Part shown: positions 12,589 to 25,030 of the stretch, in pieces
How positions within the stretch are numbered: position 1 is the stretch's first letter
How the letters are laid out: each line of letters starts with the position of its first letter
Assembly: GCA_014218235.1 (NCBI GenBank)
Contig: CM024758.1
Span: 104,507,698-104,571,697, forward strand
Reading direction: 5' to 3'
Origin: Colocasia esculenta
Lineage: Eukaryota; Streptophyta; Magnoliopsida; Alismatales; Araceae
DNA length: 64,000 nt
The notes under the pieces: model-generated
The model's input: the letters and a program-made list of their open reading frames with translations, nothing else
Told to the model about the DNA's origin: nothing
The model's database searches: none
Made by a program: the position numbers and the translations under genes

Positions 12589-12814
12589 AGTTGACTTCAC
12601 CTCTGTTGTCGTCAGCTTGCACCAACAATCCTTGACGTCAAGGTCGCTTGCCGTCAAGTTCTAGTACGGAAAACTCTGGAAACTTCGGTAGACGTCAACA
12701 TCGCTTAACGCCAACACCCAATCGATGGCAGTACCCTTGCCGTCAACCCAACTTTTGACGTCAACACTATGGACGTCAACCCCCTGTTGACGTCAACACC
12801 TCTTGACGTCAACA
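12589..12814. promoter_or_regulatory. Class-2 dyad cluster (upstream group)
   Basis: Repeated pairs of GTTGACGTCA and TGACGTCAAC or TGCCGTCAAG with 8-nt spacers. In the LTR sense (minus) they lie about 240 bp before the weak TATA-like box. The TGACGTCA core equals the CRE/TGA-bZIP palindrome, an alternative explanation for binding. Confidence 0.62.
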
Positions 12815-13676
12815 GGCACTGTTCCAGAAGAAGGCCCGTTAAGGGTCCAATAAGGCCCAAGGCCTTACACTTCCCCTAAGTCCTTCATGGAGAAGTTCTT
12901 TGATAACCAAGCATTTACTGTAGACAATATTCCTACATCATTCCTAATGATAAGGATGCCATCCACATACAACACCAAGAAGGTGAAAGTGCTCCCACTT
13001 ACCTTCTTATACACACAAGGCTTATCTCCGTTCTTAATGAAGTCAAAAGATTTGATTGCCTCATCAAACCTTATGTTCTAACTCTGGGAAATCTGCTTTA
13101 GTCCATAAATGGATCTAAGCAACCTACACACCTTATCTAAACTATTCTTGGAAACAAATCCCTCAGATTGTATCATATACATGCACCTCTTCCTTGAGAT
13201 TGCCATTGAGGAATGTGGTTTTTACATCCATCTACCAGATTTTATAATCATGGTGTGCTGCAATGGCCAATAAGATTCTGATGGATTTCAGTATGGCAAC
13301 GGCGAGAAGGTTTCGTCATAATCAACACCTTGCCTTTTACTATATCCTTTAGCCACAAGCCTTACTTTCTAGGTCTCTACATTTCTATCTACTCCAATCT
13401 TCTTTTTAAAGATCCACTTGCATCCAATGGGCACAATATCCTCAGGTGGATCAACTAGGTTACAAACCTTGTTGGAGTACATGGAATCCATTTCAGAATT
13501 CATGGTCTCTTGCCACTTCTTGGAGTCTATACTCATAATAACCTTTTTATAGGTCTGAGGGTCTATATCCTTAGAGTCATGTCCCATGATATGTCCCACA
13601 TATCTCTTAGGAGGGATGGAGCCCTCTACTTGAGGGAGAGGGGCTCTGAAAAACCCATGGGTTGGGGTGAGTTCCC

Positions 13677-16099
13677 TGCAAGCCAACTCACATTAGTGAT
13701 GTCACTTGTAATATTGAACTAATCTCTTTTGGTAATAATATTAATGTCATTTTCTCACTTTTATATTACATGCATGAGATGATGTTTATATTGTGATGTC
13801 CATAGGTCTGTGCAATGAGGTTTAGGATTATGATGAGATCATGATAATGAGACCTATCCTCTTTAAATACAGATCCTAAATATTCCTAGTCATAGGTTAC
13901 TTAAGAAGGATATCAAGATAACCGGATAGACCAGTGTGCCATATACCCGTCCATATGATGGACGTAGTTGATCTCATAGCTACTTGTGTTGATACACTAG
14001 AGATATAGTACATGGGTTCATTGGAGAATAAGTTCACTGAATGATCTGCTAACGGAATATTGTATGGTTGATAATACCTAATTTTCAGACAATGATTCCA
14101 TGATCTCAATTTTGTAATTGGTCCTTGGACTTGAGACACCAAGGACACCTTGTTTGAGTACTCCAATCTTTGATGTCAGACTTATAAGTTTGGAAGCTTT
14201 AGATCTAGTAAAATCGGTTGTTGGGAGTGGTAGCCAACCTTATTAAGGTAATTGTGTGTCAACAGAGGATCATTCACTCTCGACATCATGAGAGGAATAT
14301 CCCATATGTTATTGCTCAGGCAAATCACTGGCCAGGGTTAATTAGATTGAGAGAGAAAGAGTTCTCCAGGAGAATCCGATAAGAGTGAGAATTGAATGGA
14401 TTATGTATAGGCCTAATAGTATTATGCCTTATATACAGTCTCGAGGAAATTAGTTGAATGAGGGACTAAAGGTACACAATAACTGAGGGGAAAAGGTCCA
14501 ATAGATTTGATCCCCTTGTACCGTCTGGGGACTATGGTATAGTGGCCTGGTACGTCCATAGTCGATGAGTAGAGTGAATTATTATGGAGATAATAATTCA
14601 CTAGGTCAGAAGGAGTTCTGAGTCAGAAAGGTTCTCATGGGTACAACTCACAGTCAGCTCGATATTTTGCCTGTCACACACATTAGGCGGATGACGCGAC
14701 GACCTATAGAGGATTGGATAAGAGTTATCCAATATGGCTTCTCCAACCTGAATAGCCATACAGGTGAAGTGTGGTAAAAGACAGTATAGACTGTCGTCGA
14801 GAATGGTTCCTAATGACATAGTCTACCATCGTCTAGAACTTCGACTTCCTTCAGGGATAGTCAAAGTGATGTAGACGACAAGATATGTCATCAAGTTGTT
14901 GACGACGACATCATCTTTTGTTAGCACTTCAACTTCGACTGAAGTGACCTGCTAGTCGAAGTCATATTAACGGCAAGATCGATTTCCGTGAAACATTGTT
15001 GACGGTAGAACTGATTGATGTTAACATGTCATTGACGTCTAGACCTTTGATGTTAACCGAGTTTAACGTCGAAAGATGTTGTCGTCAATATGGTCTTGAC
15101 GACATACTATGTTGACGTCAACCTCAGTATGGCCCAAGTACGACTTGGCCATACCTAGCATGGCTTGCATGTCCCTCCCATGCATGGGAGGGATGGTTCT
15201 TCCCTTCTCATCCACCCCTCTCTTGAGTGAGAGCAAGAGGAGAGTGCAAGAGTGTCTTGCTGCTACTTCTCTTGAGTGATTCTTAGAGGAGCAAGAGGAG
15301 GAGAATGACGACGTGCAGGAGGTGTCGTCGCCCATCGCCACCGTATGGACATCGCTAGAGGGAGGTCACTTAAGCTCCTTCATCCGGCAGGCCAGGTTTT
15401 GCATGTCACAGAATCCATTCGATTCTCACTTTTATCAGATTCTCCCGGAGAACCCTTTCTCTTACAATCCGATTGACCCTGGACAGGGATTTGCCTAAGC
15501 AAGAACACATTGAATATTCTTTTCATGATACCGGGAGTGGATGATCCTCTGTTGACACACAATTACCTTCGTAAGGTTGGCTATCACTTCCAACAACTGA
15601 ATGTACTAGATCTCAAACTTTTAGACTTATAAGTCCGACATCAAAGAATAGAGTACTCAAACAAGACATCCTTGGTGTCTCAAATCCAAGGACCAGTTAC
15701 ACAACTGGGACCATAGAATCACTATCTGACAATCATGTATCATTAACCATATATCATTCCGAGAATAGATCATTCAGTGAACTCACTCTCCAATGAACAT
15801 ATGTACCATATCCCTAGTGTCTCCACACAATTAGGTATGAGACCAGCTACCTCCATATGGATAGGTATATGGCACACCTGTTTATCCGGTTATCTCGATG
15901 TTTTTCTCACTCAGGAATATTTAGGATTGGTGTTTAAAGAGGATAGGTCTCATTATCATGATCTCATCATGATCCTAATCCTCATTGCATAGATATAAAG
16001 TGAGAAAATGTCATTAATATTATTACCAAAAGAGATTAGTACAAGATTACAAGTGCCATCACTAATGTGAGTTGACTTACAAGGCACTCATAACTAGCA
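13677..16099. repeat. Large inverted repeat of copia LTRs
   Basis: Sequence from 13677 to about 14410 reappears as its reverse complement from 16099 (start TGCTAGTTATGAG) down to about 15395, at clearly recognisable but diverged identity. A spacer of about 1 kb holds class-2 dyads (14867-15133). Transcription through it would give a long hairpin RNA. No open coding frame is convincing here. Confidence 0.8.
14867..15133. promoter_or_regulatory. Class-2 dyad cluster in the copia LTR
   Basis: About seven pairs such as CTTGACGACA-8 nt-TGACGTCAAC and TTTAACGTCG-8 nt-TGTCGTCAAT. This is the same architecture as in the unrelated gypsy solo LTR at 10905-12869. Confidence 0.6.
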
Positions 16100-16102
16100 C
16101 TA

Positions 16103-16726
16103 GGATGCACCAACACACTACGATATAGACAAGATGTACAACATGGAATGACAAAGTGGTGACTACCCTAAACTACTGATTGTCTCTGACACCAAACTGA
16201 TGAGGGATGACTACTGATGTGAGACTAATCCAACCAACTAAGAGATCAACAATGAACACTAAATATATCAACATGCACATGATCATGCAAACATTCCAGG
16301 AGAGCGAAATACGTGGGAAATAACAGAAGCTACATTCTCAAGAGATCGTCCCTCGTAGTAGGAAAGCGTCGGATCAATGGTAGATAGCACTACCACAAGT
16401 CTAAGGCATTAGTTTCACAAGTAATAAACTCAAGTTGGGTGCTCACGGGGAAAACATGGATATCACACATCACAAGCCGATAGTGAATAAGAAGAACTGG
16501 CTAGGAGTTCTAACACACACACGCAAGGCGGCGGAGTTAATCAAATACGAGTAGAGAAGGGGTAGGAGTGACCTTAAACAACTAACCAACTCACAGAGAG
16601 CTCGACACCTTGCTGGGGATGCAGAGGCAGTAATTTGGGAGCACAGGAACAACCACAGACAGAACGACAATGGGGATGGGGCAATGAGTGCCCTGTGGCC
16701 GGCATGAGCTCGACGGATCACCTAAA
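16103..16726 (-). repeat. Element 2 leader, primer site and 5' LTR end
   Basis: On the minus strand an LTR ending in TCATCA (16198) is followed by a degenerate initiator-Met primer site TGGTGTCAGAGAC (16182-16194) and a short leader. The LTR is cut at 16727 by element 3 and resumes at 61727. Confidence 0.72.
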
Positions 16727-18197
16727 TGTAGACACCCATTTCTGACCCATAAGTTGAGTCAAATTCCTTGTCATGTCATTGATGCCCCACGTTGGCTCAT
16801 CATCGCCAAGCTGGCTTTCTCCGATCATGATACCCTTTTCATTAGTTCATCGCCCTGATGGGTTCTTCCTGGTCAAAACAGCCCAATCATATTCATCATT
16901 TCGTAGCTCTCTGGGATAGGAGTCTGTCGTATCAAACCGTGCGTAAATCTGATGCCCGTGCAAGGAGGTTGGACACTTTGTATGGCCATAAGCTAAAGAG
17001 TCCCTGAAGGCGACAACTCCCCTGTCATTTTCTCATTCTTAAGGCGACACCCATCCTGTCGCTATCCGGCCTTGTAACGATTCTTCATGTCAGAGTCGAT
17101 TTCCTTCAGAAGGCGACACCTCGATACGTCGCGTTCATAAATTGGCCTTTTATTCCTTGAAAAATCGCCAGAAAATACTTTAAAAAACCCTTCCTTGAAA
17201 GGAAGGCGACGTATCGAGGCGTCGCTATCTGGTCGCGACCATGAGGCCGTCGCGTTCTGGACTCCATACAGCTTACCCTTTCCGAAGATGATTTGGACAC
17301 TTGCTATTCATGGATATTCCGTCTTTGATTGGCCTAGACGCATCCAAATCCTACCAAAATTGGAGGAGATCTTCTTTAATGCATCCTTTTCGAGATCCAA
17401 TCGCCCTTGCGTGGCCATGCTTACCCAAAACTGGACCATTGCCTATTATTCCCTTCACAGCCCTTCCAGGAATAATCACCTATAACTCTCCATACTGCGT
17501 CTTTTAGGGGAAGACCGGCGTCTGCTGCTTCATCTCCCAAAGAGCTCCAACTCCTCAGAAGAGTCCCTTGCCTCCAGACGACCAGGAAGTGCCCCCCAGG
17601 GTGATTTCTCCTTGCTTATACTTTCTCTCTCCCCTTTTTCTTTCAATTTTCTCTTCATTCATGCATGCATAGAGTAGTTTTTCTTCGTAGATACTCATTG
17701 AAACACTCCACACACACCGTTTTTAAACACCCAAGGGGTTAAAAACCCACCCCATGTGAGTTCCCTCCAAGGTGTTTCATGTTTCTTCATATTTCTGGAG
17801 TAGATTCATCACAAACGAGTTCTCTAATGGGTTGTTTATCGTTTTGATGTTCTTGGCAGGTGTTTGAAGACATTACAATCACGAGGCTCTTGCCCCTCGG
17901 CTGGCTGTGGAGCAGGAAGAGAGAAACCCACAGTCTTCATCCCTTGAAGAAGAAGGCGACCATCCTGCTGTCGCGATCCAGAAGACGACAAGAAGCCCAT
18001 CGCGTTCCATTCATCAGAAAGCGGCCCCAACCTTGTCGCGTTCACAGGGATCAGGTACGCCTTCTTTCTTCTCTTCCTTTTCCGAAGTAGTTAGCCTTAT
18101 TCATCCGTTATTTTCTCTTGGCAACTACTTTGGTGGCGATCACGGTCAGTTTTCCTATCTTTCATCATCTTTTTGGGGAGCCAATCCTGTGATTACA
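16727..18197 (+). repeat. 5' LTR of element 3
   Basis: Begins TGTAGACACCC and ends GTGATTACA. The 3' LTR copy is split between 37728-37788 and 60319-61721. A TATA-like TATAACTC lies at about 17481 (TATAAGTC in the 3' copy at 61011). Class-1 dyads lie at 17010-17258 (upstream) and 17953-18040 (downstream). Confidence 0.92.
17010..17258. promoter_or_regulatory. Class-1 dyad cluster upstream of the element 3 TATA-like box
   Basis: Five GCGAC/GTCGC inverted pairs with spacers of 9, 9, 10, 10 and 9 nt (the first right half-site is mutated to GTCAT). They end about 220 bp before the TATA-like box. The counterpart in the 3' LTR is at 60538-60788. Confidence 0.65.
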
Positions 18198-19436
18198 CCT
18201 TTTGGCGATCACGGTGGGACCACTAATGCCCATCATGCTTGTTTTTGTCTTCCCCTGCCTTTCCTATTCGTCCATGTGTGTGGATGTTTCATGAATTTTG
18301 CATTTTTTTCGTTCACTGTTACCCCTGTTTTGAGTTCTGCTGCTCTGGGTGAGAAGGCGACGTTGTAAGGGTCGCGATAAAGTTAGCGAAAAGGTGAGCG
18401 TCGTGATCAGGTCAGTACATCACCGTTTGTTCTTTTATGCTATTTTGGTGTTTTGGTGTGCTGGTCCGGAAGGCGACGTTGAAGGTGTCGCGATAAGGAA
18501 GGCGACCGTGAAAGAGTCGCGTTCAGGTATGTGCTGTCTGCCCATTCGTTCGTTCATATTATTTTGAAGTCGTGTGTGCTGGATAAAAGGCGACGCTGCC
18601 AGAGTCGCCATCTTGAAGGCGACAGGTTGATCGTCGCGATAAGGTCAGTGCTCCTGATTCAACCCCTTCCTGTGTTTTGGGCTTGCTTCAAGTACTCCAT
18701 CCATGTTTCGAGCCATCTGATGCCTGTTCCATGCTTCTGAGAGTCTGTCAGTCCTCCATGCTATAGGGTTGTTTTGTTTTTGTGCATAACCAGGCCCATT
18801 ATGCTCTCTTCCACTGCGAAGAGGAACGCGACCGGCTTCCTGTCGCGAGCTTGGTCGCGACAGGTTACCTGTCGCCTTCTGCTTCTCAGAGCAGGACGGT
18901 CTGTTTTTGTTTTGTTAGTCTTAAGTTAGAATTTGCATGCACTCCGGTGCATATAGGATTTGCATACATATTTCCATATTTGTAGTTTAGGTTGTCCTCC
19001 TCGGCGACGCCCGCTCTCTCGGCCGCATATTCCTTGTGTCCGACTAGAGCACTCGCTTGAGGGCCTCCGTAAGTCCCCGCTGACTGTGGATTCCCACACG
19101 GCCGCCGAGCTGGTTGTACCTGTCGCCACCTAGATCTAGGATTCATTCATTTGGTAAGTTTGAGAAACCCTAGTCACACCCGAAGTTGGAAGCCTTCTCC
19201 CTTTAGGAAACCTTCCTTTTGAGAGAACTTGCTAAAAAATCAAACTCATTAAAAGGCAAACTTGAACCAAATAAAAGAAACCATCATCATTGCCAACTGC
19301 TTGCTTTGGGCGAGACATTTTCTCTTTCTTTTGTTTGCATAGGATTGTCTGTTTATGAAACTAGGTGTCCATCTAGGTTAGGTTGTTTCTTAAGTCTGAA
19401 CAGGATTTCCCATCTTGGTGCACCCACTTTCCAAAA
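18198..19436 (+). promoter_or_regulatory. 5' leader of element 3 with class-1 dyads
   Basis: Non-coding leader between primer site and gag. It contains at least seven class-1 dyads with 9-nt spacers at 18355-18510, 18585-18645 and 18826-18872. A block at about 19055-19120 (CCTCCGTAAGT, then GGATTCCCACACGG) is shared with the two TGTAG solo LTRs. The GTAAGT could be a splice donor or part of a packaging region; neither is shown. Confidence 0.6.
18203..18220 (+). other. Primer binding site of element 3
   Basis: TGGCGATCACGGTGGGAC begins five bases after the LTR end. It resembles the site of the nested gag-only element (TGGCACGCCCGGTGGGACC). I cannot name the tRNA from the sequence alone. Confidence 0.7.
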
Positions 19437-21755
19437 ATGGAGTCCTATCTGAACCCGGTCTATGATGAGAATTAGGACACCGCATTCTATACTTCCCAAG
19501 ACTACGAGGAATCTCTTCCTCATGATCTCTTCGGGGAATCGACCCGCCCTTGGGTTGCCACAGTCCATGCCAGTGAGAGTCACCATCACGACGATGGTGG
19601 CCCGACACTAAATGCCCATCTTCCTCAGGCAGACGATCAAGCTGCTCAGCTCCTGCGCCTAATTCCTTAGCTTGATCAATCTCAAATCCAGAACCTCATG
19701 ACGGCCCTCAAAGGAAAGACCATATCATCACCCTCACCCAGAGCGGGCGCCTCACACCCCATGGCACCTACCTCCGGCCCCCGTATCATCCCGGGACAAG
19801 CCGACAATACTCCCATCCGGCCGTGGACCATTCGATTCACTCCCTTTGAATCTGAGCATTACCATCCACGTGAGTCGAGGCCCCAGTCTCCCCCATATCA
19901 TCATTGCTACTCGCCTCATCCTCTTGAGCCACGCGCCAGGCCGACGTCTCGCGCCTCTTCCTTATATGCTCAACCATTCGCCGCTCCCGACATAATGTCC
20001 GAGTGGGCGTCCATTAAAAAGGAACTCCAAGAGCTGCAAAAGCAAGTCGACCCGAGGCAACACCATGACGTGCATATGCCCAATTTCAATGGCTTATGGG
20101 TTCCCTCTCCATCTGAACTGCCAAAGTACCGCAAGTACAATGGCTCTGGCAACCCTTACATCCATATCAAGGATTTTATCTATGAGTCTGCACCCTATCA
20201 GCATGACCGCCGCTTAATGGCATACCTGTTCCGCCGGTCACTGGACGGGCCTGCACTAGATTGGTTCTATTCCCTATTGCCCGAGGATGCAGAGGACTTC
20301 GCTATTGTGAAGGAAAAATTCCTTGAACAATTCCAAGATAGGGTTGGACCGGAGTATTCTCTTACGGATCTCATGACCGAACGGATGAAGTCGGAGGAAG
20401 ACTTTGCCACTTACGTCGACAGATGGAGGCAGATGGCCACCAGAGTCCCAGGGTACCTTCCAGAGGGAGAAAAGGTCAAGATCATCATTGCTAATGCAAC
20501 CCCCGCCTATAAAAATATTCTAGCAATGAATGATATCACCACCATGCACTAGCTCTACAACCGTGCCTGCTTCATCCAAACTCAGCTCAAGGACTCCCCC
20601 ATACACTCCATGTTCGAGCCCCAGAAGTCCCGCTTCCAAAGAAAGCCTCAAGGGCCAGTCACCGAAGGTGTCCAAGTAAATGAGCAAGTGGGTGCATTCA
20701 ACCCTGCTGGCCAGAACCAAAATCGCCAACCTTATACTACTCAGGGTCAGAATCCTACCAACCCTCCACAAGGCCAACAGCCACGCCAATACAACCATGT
20801 GCCGCCCCCCGATGGTTTCCAACAAAGGCGTCCCTTAGGTCCAAGGAGAACCCATTACCCACCCCTTCTAGAGACACTCTCTGATATCTTCTTGGCCTTG
20901 CTCTCCACAAATGCTATCCAACTCCCTCCAGAAAGGCCGTTGAACCCAAGTGTGGACCAAACAAGGTACTGTGTGTTCCATCGGCAACCCGGTCATACCA
21001 TTGAACAGTGCTTCACTTTCAAAGATCTGGTATATGACTTGCATGAGCAGAACAGACTGCATTGGACAGCCCTCCGACAAGTGATTGGAGATATCAAAGA
21101 AAGGCAGAGACAGCAACAGCAGCAGAGGCAGCAGCGCCAACCACCCCCTCAACAACAACAGCCGTTGCAGGACCTGGGCATTGTTCACAACCCCTTGCCA
21201 AACCATCCACCAGCTCCTAACCCACCACAGCAACCAGCCCAGGTAAACCCTATCGTTCACCACTCCCCTCCTCAAGCGAACTGGACGTACGACGATGAAC
21301 TCGATGTCCAGCAGATGATGGCCATTAACCACCAGTACCCTCTACAATCTCAAACACTACAACCAGCCAACATGGCTCCTCAATCAATTCCTCCCTTAGT
21401 TTCTTTGGCCAACGCCATCATACTGCCCGTCAGTTCAACACCCACACCAGTCACCAGTTCCTCCGTTATCCCACCACCAGTCATACCCTTCGCTCCACCT
21501 GTCTCCATACCACCACCACCCGTCATATCTGCTCCCACACCCATCATCCTACCACCACCTGGGCTAGACCAACCTTTCGCCGCCACTCTGTCCTCCGCCA
21601 GACAACCCCTCAACCAACCAACCACCCTGCGGAGCGGATGAGTCTTTTGCCACCCGTACCCACCTATCTCCACTGCCTCCACTAGCCAAAGCAACCACCA
21701 ACAGGTCCTGCAACCACCTCAGCAACAGCCTCAGCAACAACCACAAGACGAGGGG
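19437..21755 (+). pseudogene. gag of element 3
   Basis: One frame from the ATG at 19437 runs through gag into protease, interrupted by stops at 19473, 19668, 20550 and 21639. The capsid domain is clear (LPKYRKYNGSGNPYIHIKDF, ALDWFYSLLPEDAEDF, YVDRWRQMATRVP). A CVFHRQPGHTIEQCF segment replaces a standard CCHC knuckle. The C-terminus is extremely Gln/Pro-rich (about 21100-21740). It would form the particle that packages element RNA. The stops make it a pseudogene, although the frame register is preserved. Confidence 0.87.
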
Positions 21756-22409
21756 GTGATTGAGCCGTTACCTGGGACACATTATGATATCCTCAAGCAT
21801 CTTGATCATGTGCCAGTCAAGATCTCCATATTGGAGTTGATAAAGAAATCCAAGGAGCACCAAGAGGCATTGAGAAATTTTCTGCAGAAGGTAGTGGTGA
21901 ATGAGGATATGCTAGCTGAAAAACTACCAAGTGCACTAGCCATGGTAACCCGTGGGCCGGCAATTACCTTTGCTGAGAATGAGCTAGCACCCCCAGAAGC
22001 CAGGAGGCTCCCACTCTGTGTGACCCTCGTCATCAACCACATAGCAGTAGGGGAAGCACTGGTTGACATGGGAGCATCCATTAATGTCTGCCCACTAAGC
22101 ACCCTCAGATCCTGTGATGTGTCGGAAGGGATACTGAGACCGACGCCAACCACCATAGCCGCCTTCGACAACTCCAGAAGATCCTGCCACGGCATGGTGA
22201 CTATACAAGTTGAACTGGGGCCACTCGCTGTCGCTGTTGACCTTTATGTACTTGACATCGACCCTGTGTACAAATCTATCATAGGGCGCCCATGGTTAGA
22301 AGCACTAGGGTTGTACCGTCCACCGCACATCATGTCTCAAATTCCCCTTCCAGGGACGGATCATCAAAGTCAAAAGCATAGCCACTGCTCACACTATCGA
22401 TGCCATTAA
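21756..22409 (+). pseudogene. Protease of element 3
   Basis: A retropepsin domain with active-site motif ALVDMGASINV and the later IIGRPWLEAL signature, in frame with gag. The second active-site position is Met where Thr or Asn is usual. A frameshift near 22310 displaces the following segment (KSIATAHTIDAINDTLLP) to another frame. Confidence 0.82.
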
Positions 22410-22478
22410 TGATACCCTCCTCCCAGCTGTCTGGCCCACCAACAAGTCCATCATCTCAGTGCTGGACATCAACTACCC

Positions 22479-23405
22479 TTGGGGCTACTCATTCCACTCC
22501 AAACAAGAGCCCAGTCCTGCATAGGTCAATTCGGTCAAAAGAAAGAGCCACTTAACACCAGAGGGTGGCAGATTATGATGAAGCTAGGCTATGAAGAAGG
22601 CAAGGGTTTAGGGGCAGAACTGCAAGGCATAGTCAAGCCCATCCCGGACATTGTCATGAAAAGCCGATGGGGACTGGGTTATAGGGAGAAATCCAAGCCG
22701 TGGTCATCCAGCACATCCACTCTCAAGGTCGACCGTGAACCACTCACATGGACGCTCTGGTGCCACTTCGTCAGAGGCCCTACCCAACCTGGGTACAACA
22801 CTGTGGTGGTCGAGGCCGAACTGTCGCACCACGAGGTGCAGGGCAAGAATTTTTCTCAGCATATGGCCCCTATGCTCACATACAGGGCGCTGGAAGCACT
22901 CCGCCCAGGAAAGAGAAGGAAGACAGGGGACCCGGAGGCTGAATGGTACCGCTGGTTCGACATGGAAGATATCACCATAGCTTTCAGCCGTCTGTTCTGG
23001 GAAGAGGAGAGAACATGGCCGCCAGCTGCAGCCGAATTGCTAGAGCCGCCCACATCCATCACTTCCAAGAGGCAGTTAATGCATGAAACCACAGACATAG
23101 GAGAACCAGACATCCCCTATGAAGAAGGGAGGACAGTAGACGAGTTGTGGAGGGGCACCTGCCTAGCCATCCACCCATCACTCTTGAACTCTCTCCTTCC
23201 CAGCCTTGTCCCTTCATCTCCTCCCCTACTCATTCAGCTGTCTCCCCAGCTCCTGGCAGCTGCACACGACATCCTCACTCCTGATCTCCCCTCCTCAGTC
23301 CTCTCCGCTCTGCAATCCAATCCAAGCAACCACGAGGTCACTCTCTTATGTTGCGTGCTCTCCACCGACCTCCAAAAAAAATGCCAATCTTCAAATGCAC
23401 CTTGA
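22479..23405 (+). pseudogene. Pol linker with G-patch domain
   Basis: Contains GWQIMMKLGYEEGKGLG followed by a conserved Gly/Pro/Ile run (about 22563-22690), which matches the G-patch signature. G-patches bind RNA or activate DEAH helicases; in some retroelements one lies next to the protease. The rest is Ser/Pro/Leu-rich and not recognised. Frames are broken on both sides (stop at 23403-23405). Confidence 0.65.
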
Positions 23406-23989
23406 GGTCGAGGAGCCGACATATCTCCTTCACTCTCCTGATCAAGGGCACCCTTCGACTGGGGCTTCCCCTCCTGCTCCTTCATTAGGAGCCATCCTTT
23501 TCGAGGACACCATGTCCTCCACCAGTCCTGTAGAGTCATCTAGTTAGGAAAAGTCTAGGGTAGAAGAGTCGAGTCTTAGTTTAGGTGAGTCTAGGATAGA
23601 AGTCAGGTCAACCCAGCACCTACCAGGTCCAAGCGTCGCCCTAGGAAGCATGGGGCAAGGCTATTCCCCGAAGATATCTTCAAGAGTTAGCTCGGCGATG
23701 TCAGGTGTTACTGCTAATAGAGGAATTCACAAAGGAAGCGTTGGTGTTAGAAGAGGAGATTGAGCAGGATGGGGTGTTCGTAGACGACGGGTTTGGCATC
23801 TATGAGATCATGAATGATGAGGACCCAATTAATGAAGAGGATAGAGAAGTAGATGACGCTTCCAAATGTATGCAAGTGGCGTAAGGAGATTTTATGAACC
23901 TACAACGGCAGTGGATGAACCTACTAAGGAAGTGAACCTCAGAACAGAAGAAGATCCCAGGATTGTGATAATTTCAGCGAACCTCCCTT

Positions 23990-25030
23990 CAGATGAAGAA
24001 GAGAACTGGTGCAAATTCTGAGGGAGTATAAAGACACATTCGCCTGGTCATATGAGGACATGCCTGGTCTAGATCCCTCACTAGTGGAGCACCGACTTGT
24101 ATTGAAAGAAGGGGCAAAGGCCATAAAGCAGAAACTCAGAAGGTTCCACCCACTCATGGCCCTGAAGATTAAGGATGAAGTAGACAAACTCCATAAGGCC
24201 AGATTCATCAGGGTAGTACTTTATCCGAATTGGGTGGCAAACATAGTCCCAGTCATGAAAAAGGACGAAAAGTCAGAATTTGTATCGACTTTCGGGACCT
24301 AAATAGGCATGTCCAAAGGACGACTTCCCGCTTCCTCACATTGATGTACTAATTGATAACACTGCTGGGTATGAGACCCTCTCATTCATGGATGGATACT
24401 CAGGCTACAACCAAATCCGTCTAGCTCCTGAAGATCAGAGAAAACATCCTTCACCACGCCCTGGGGAACGTATGCTATGTAGTCATGCCGTTTGGGCTAA
24501 AGAATGCTGGGGCCACCTATCAAAGGGCGATGATGGCCAGCTTCCACGATATGATGCATGTCTATGTAGAAGTATACGTGGATGACATCTTGGTGAAGTC
24601 AAGAACCAGGAGAGAACACCCCGAAATCCTCGCCAAGGTGCTGCAAAGGTCGAGGGAGTACAAACTGAGAATGAATCCAAAGAAATGTGTGTTCGGGGTA
24701 TCAGCAGGGAAGTTGCTGGGGTTCATTGTTAGCAAGCGGGGCATCGAGATCGATCCAAACAAGGCCAAGGCTATAGCGGAAATGCCGCCTCCGAAAAACA
24801 TCTCACAACTAAGAGGGCTGATTGGGCGTTTGCAGTTCATTAGAAGATTTATATCTCAACATTCGCAAAGATGCCGCCCGTTCTATGATCTTTTGAAAGG
24901 AGGGGCAAAGTTCGAATGGAATGACAAATGCCGAGAAGCCTTTGATGATTTGAAGAGGTATCTCATGAATCCCCCTATTTGCAACCTCCTGTACCCGGAA
25001 ACCACTAATCCTATATCTCTCAGTCATTGA
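23990..25030 (+). pseudogene. Reverse transcriptase of element 3
   Basis: Starts with the EYKDTFAWSYEDMPGLDPSL linker typical of Tat RTs. Fingers and palm follow: NWVANIVPVMKK, then frame breaks near 24290-24480, MPFGLKNAGATYQRAMM and the catalytic VYVDDILVK with Asp codons at 24581-24586. The thumb (KLLGFIVSKRGIEIDPNKA, LRGLIGRLQFIRRFI) is intact. It would copy element RNA. At least two frameshifts are present. Confidence 0.9.

Larger units (their letters stand above)
10905..12869 (-). mobile_element. Solo LTR of a Ty3/gypsy element, 1,965 bp
   Basis: TG...CA ends and a perfect 5-bp duplication CTTCC (10900-10904 and 12870-12874) define a solo LTR inside the copia RT. Sense is judged to be minus: in that direction it ends GGGTCGTTACA and has a CTTTCAGGTGG segment like the Tekay LTR. 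It carries two clusters of class-2 dyads and a weak TATA-like TGTATAGA near 12340. Its internal region has been lost, presumably by LTR-LTR recombination. Confidence 0.92.
10847..13676 (-). pseudogene. Copia reverse transcriptase fragment, split by a solo LTR
   Basis: The minus strand from 13676 reads the copia RT start (WQETMNSEMDSMYSNK, VPIGCKWIFKKK) and, near 12960, the catalytic loop as YVDG instead of YVDD (12958-12969). It then breaks at the solo LTR and resumes at 10904 with YILGIRIYRDKSKRML. The mutated second Asp and several frame breaks make it dead. RNase H and integrase are absent. Confidence 0.87.
10598..16107. mobile_element. Rearranged Ty1/copia complex inserted in element 2
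   Basis: A copia RT fragment on the minus strand is surrounded by three partial copies of one LTR family. Two are in plus orientation (10666-10846 and from 13677) and one in minus orientation (from 16099 downward). The LTR start TGCTAGTTATGAG at 10666 follows a polypurine-like AAGTGGGAAT. A possible target duplication GGATG is at 10598-10602 and 16103-16107. The order and orientation do not fit a simple element, so this is a rearranged or multiply inserted locus. A solo gypsy LTR sits inside. Confidence 0.7.
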
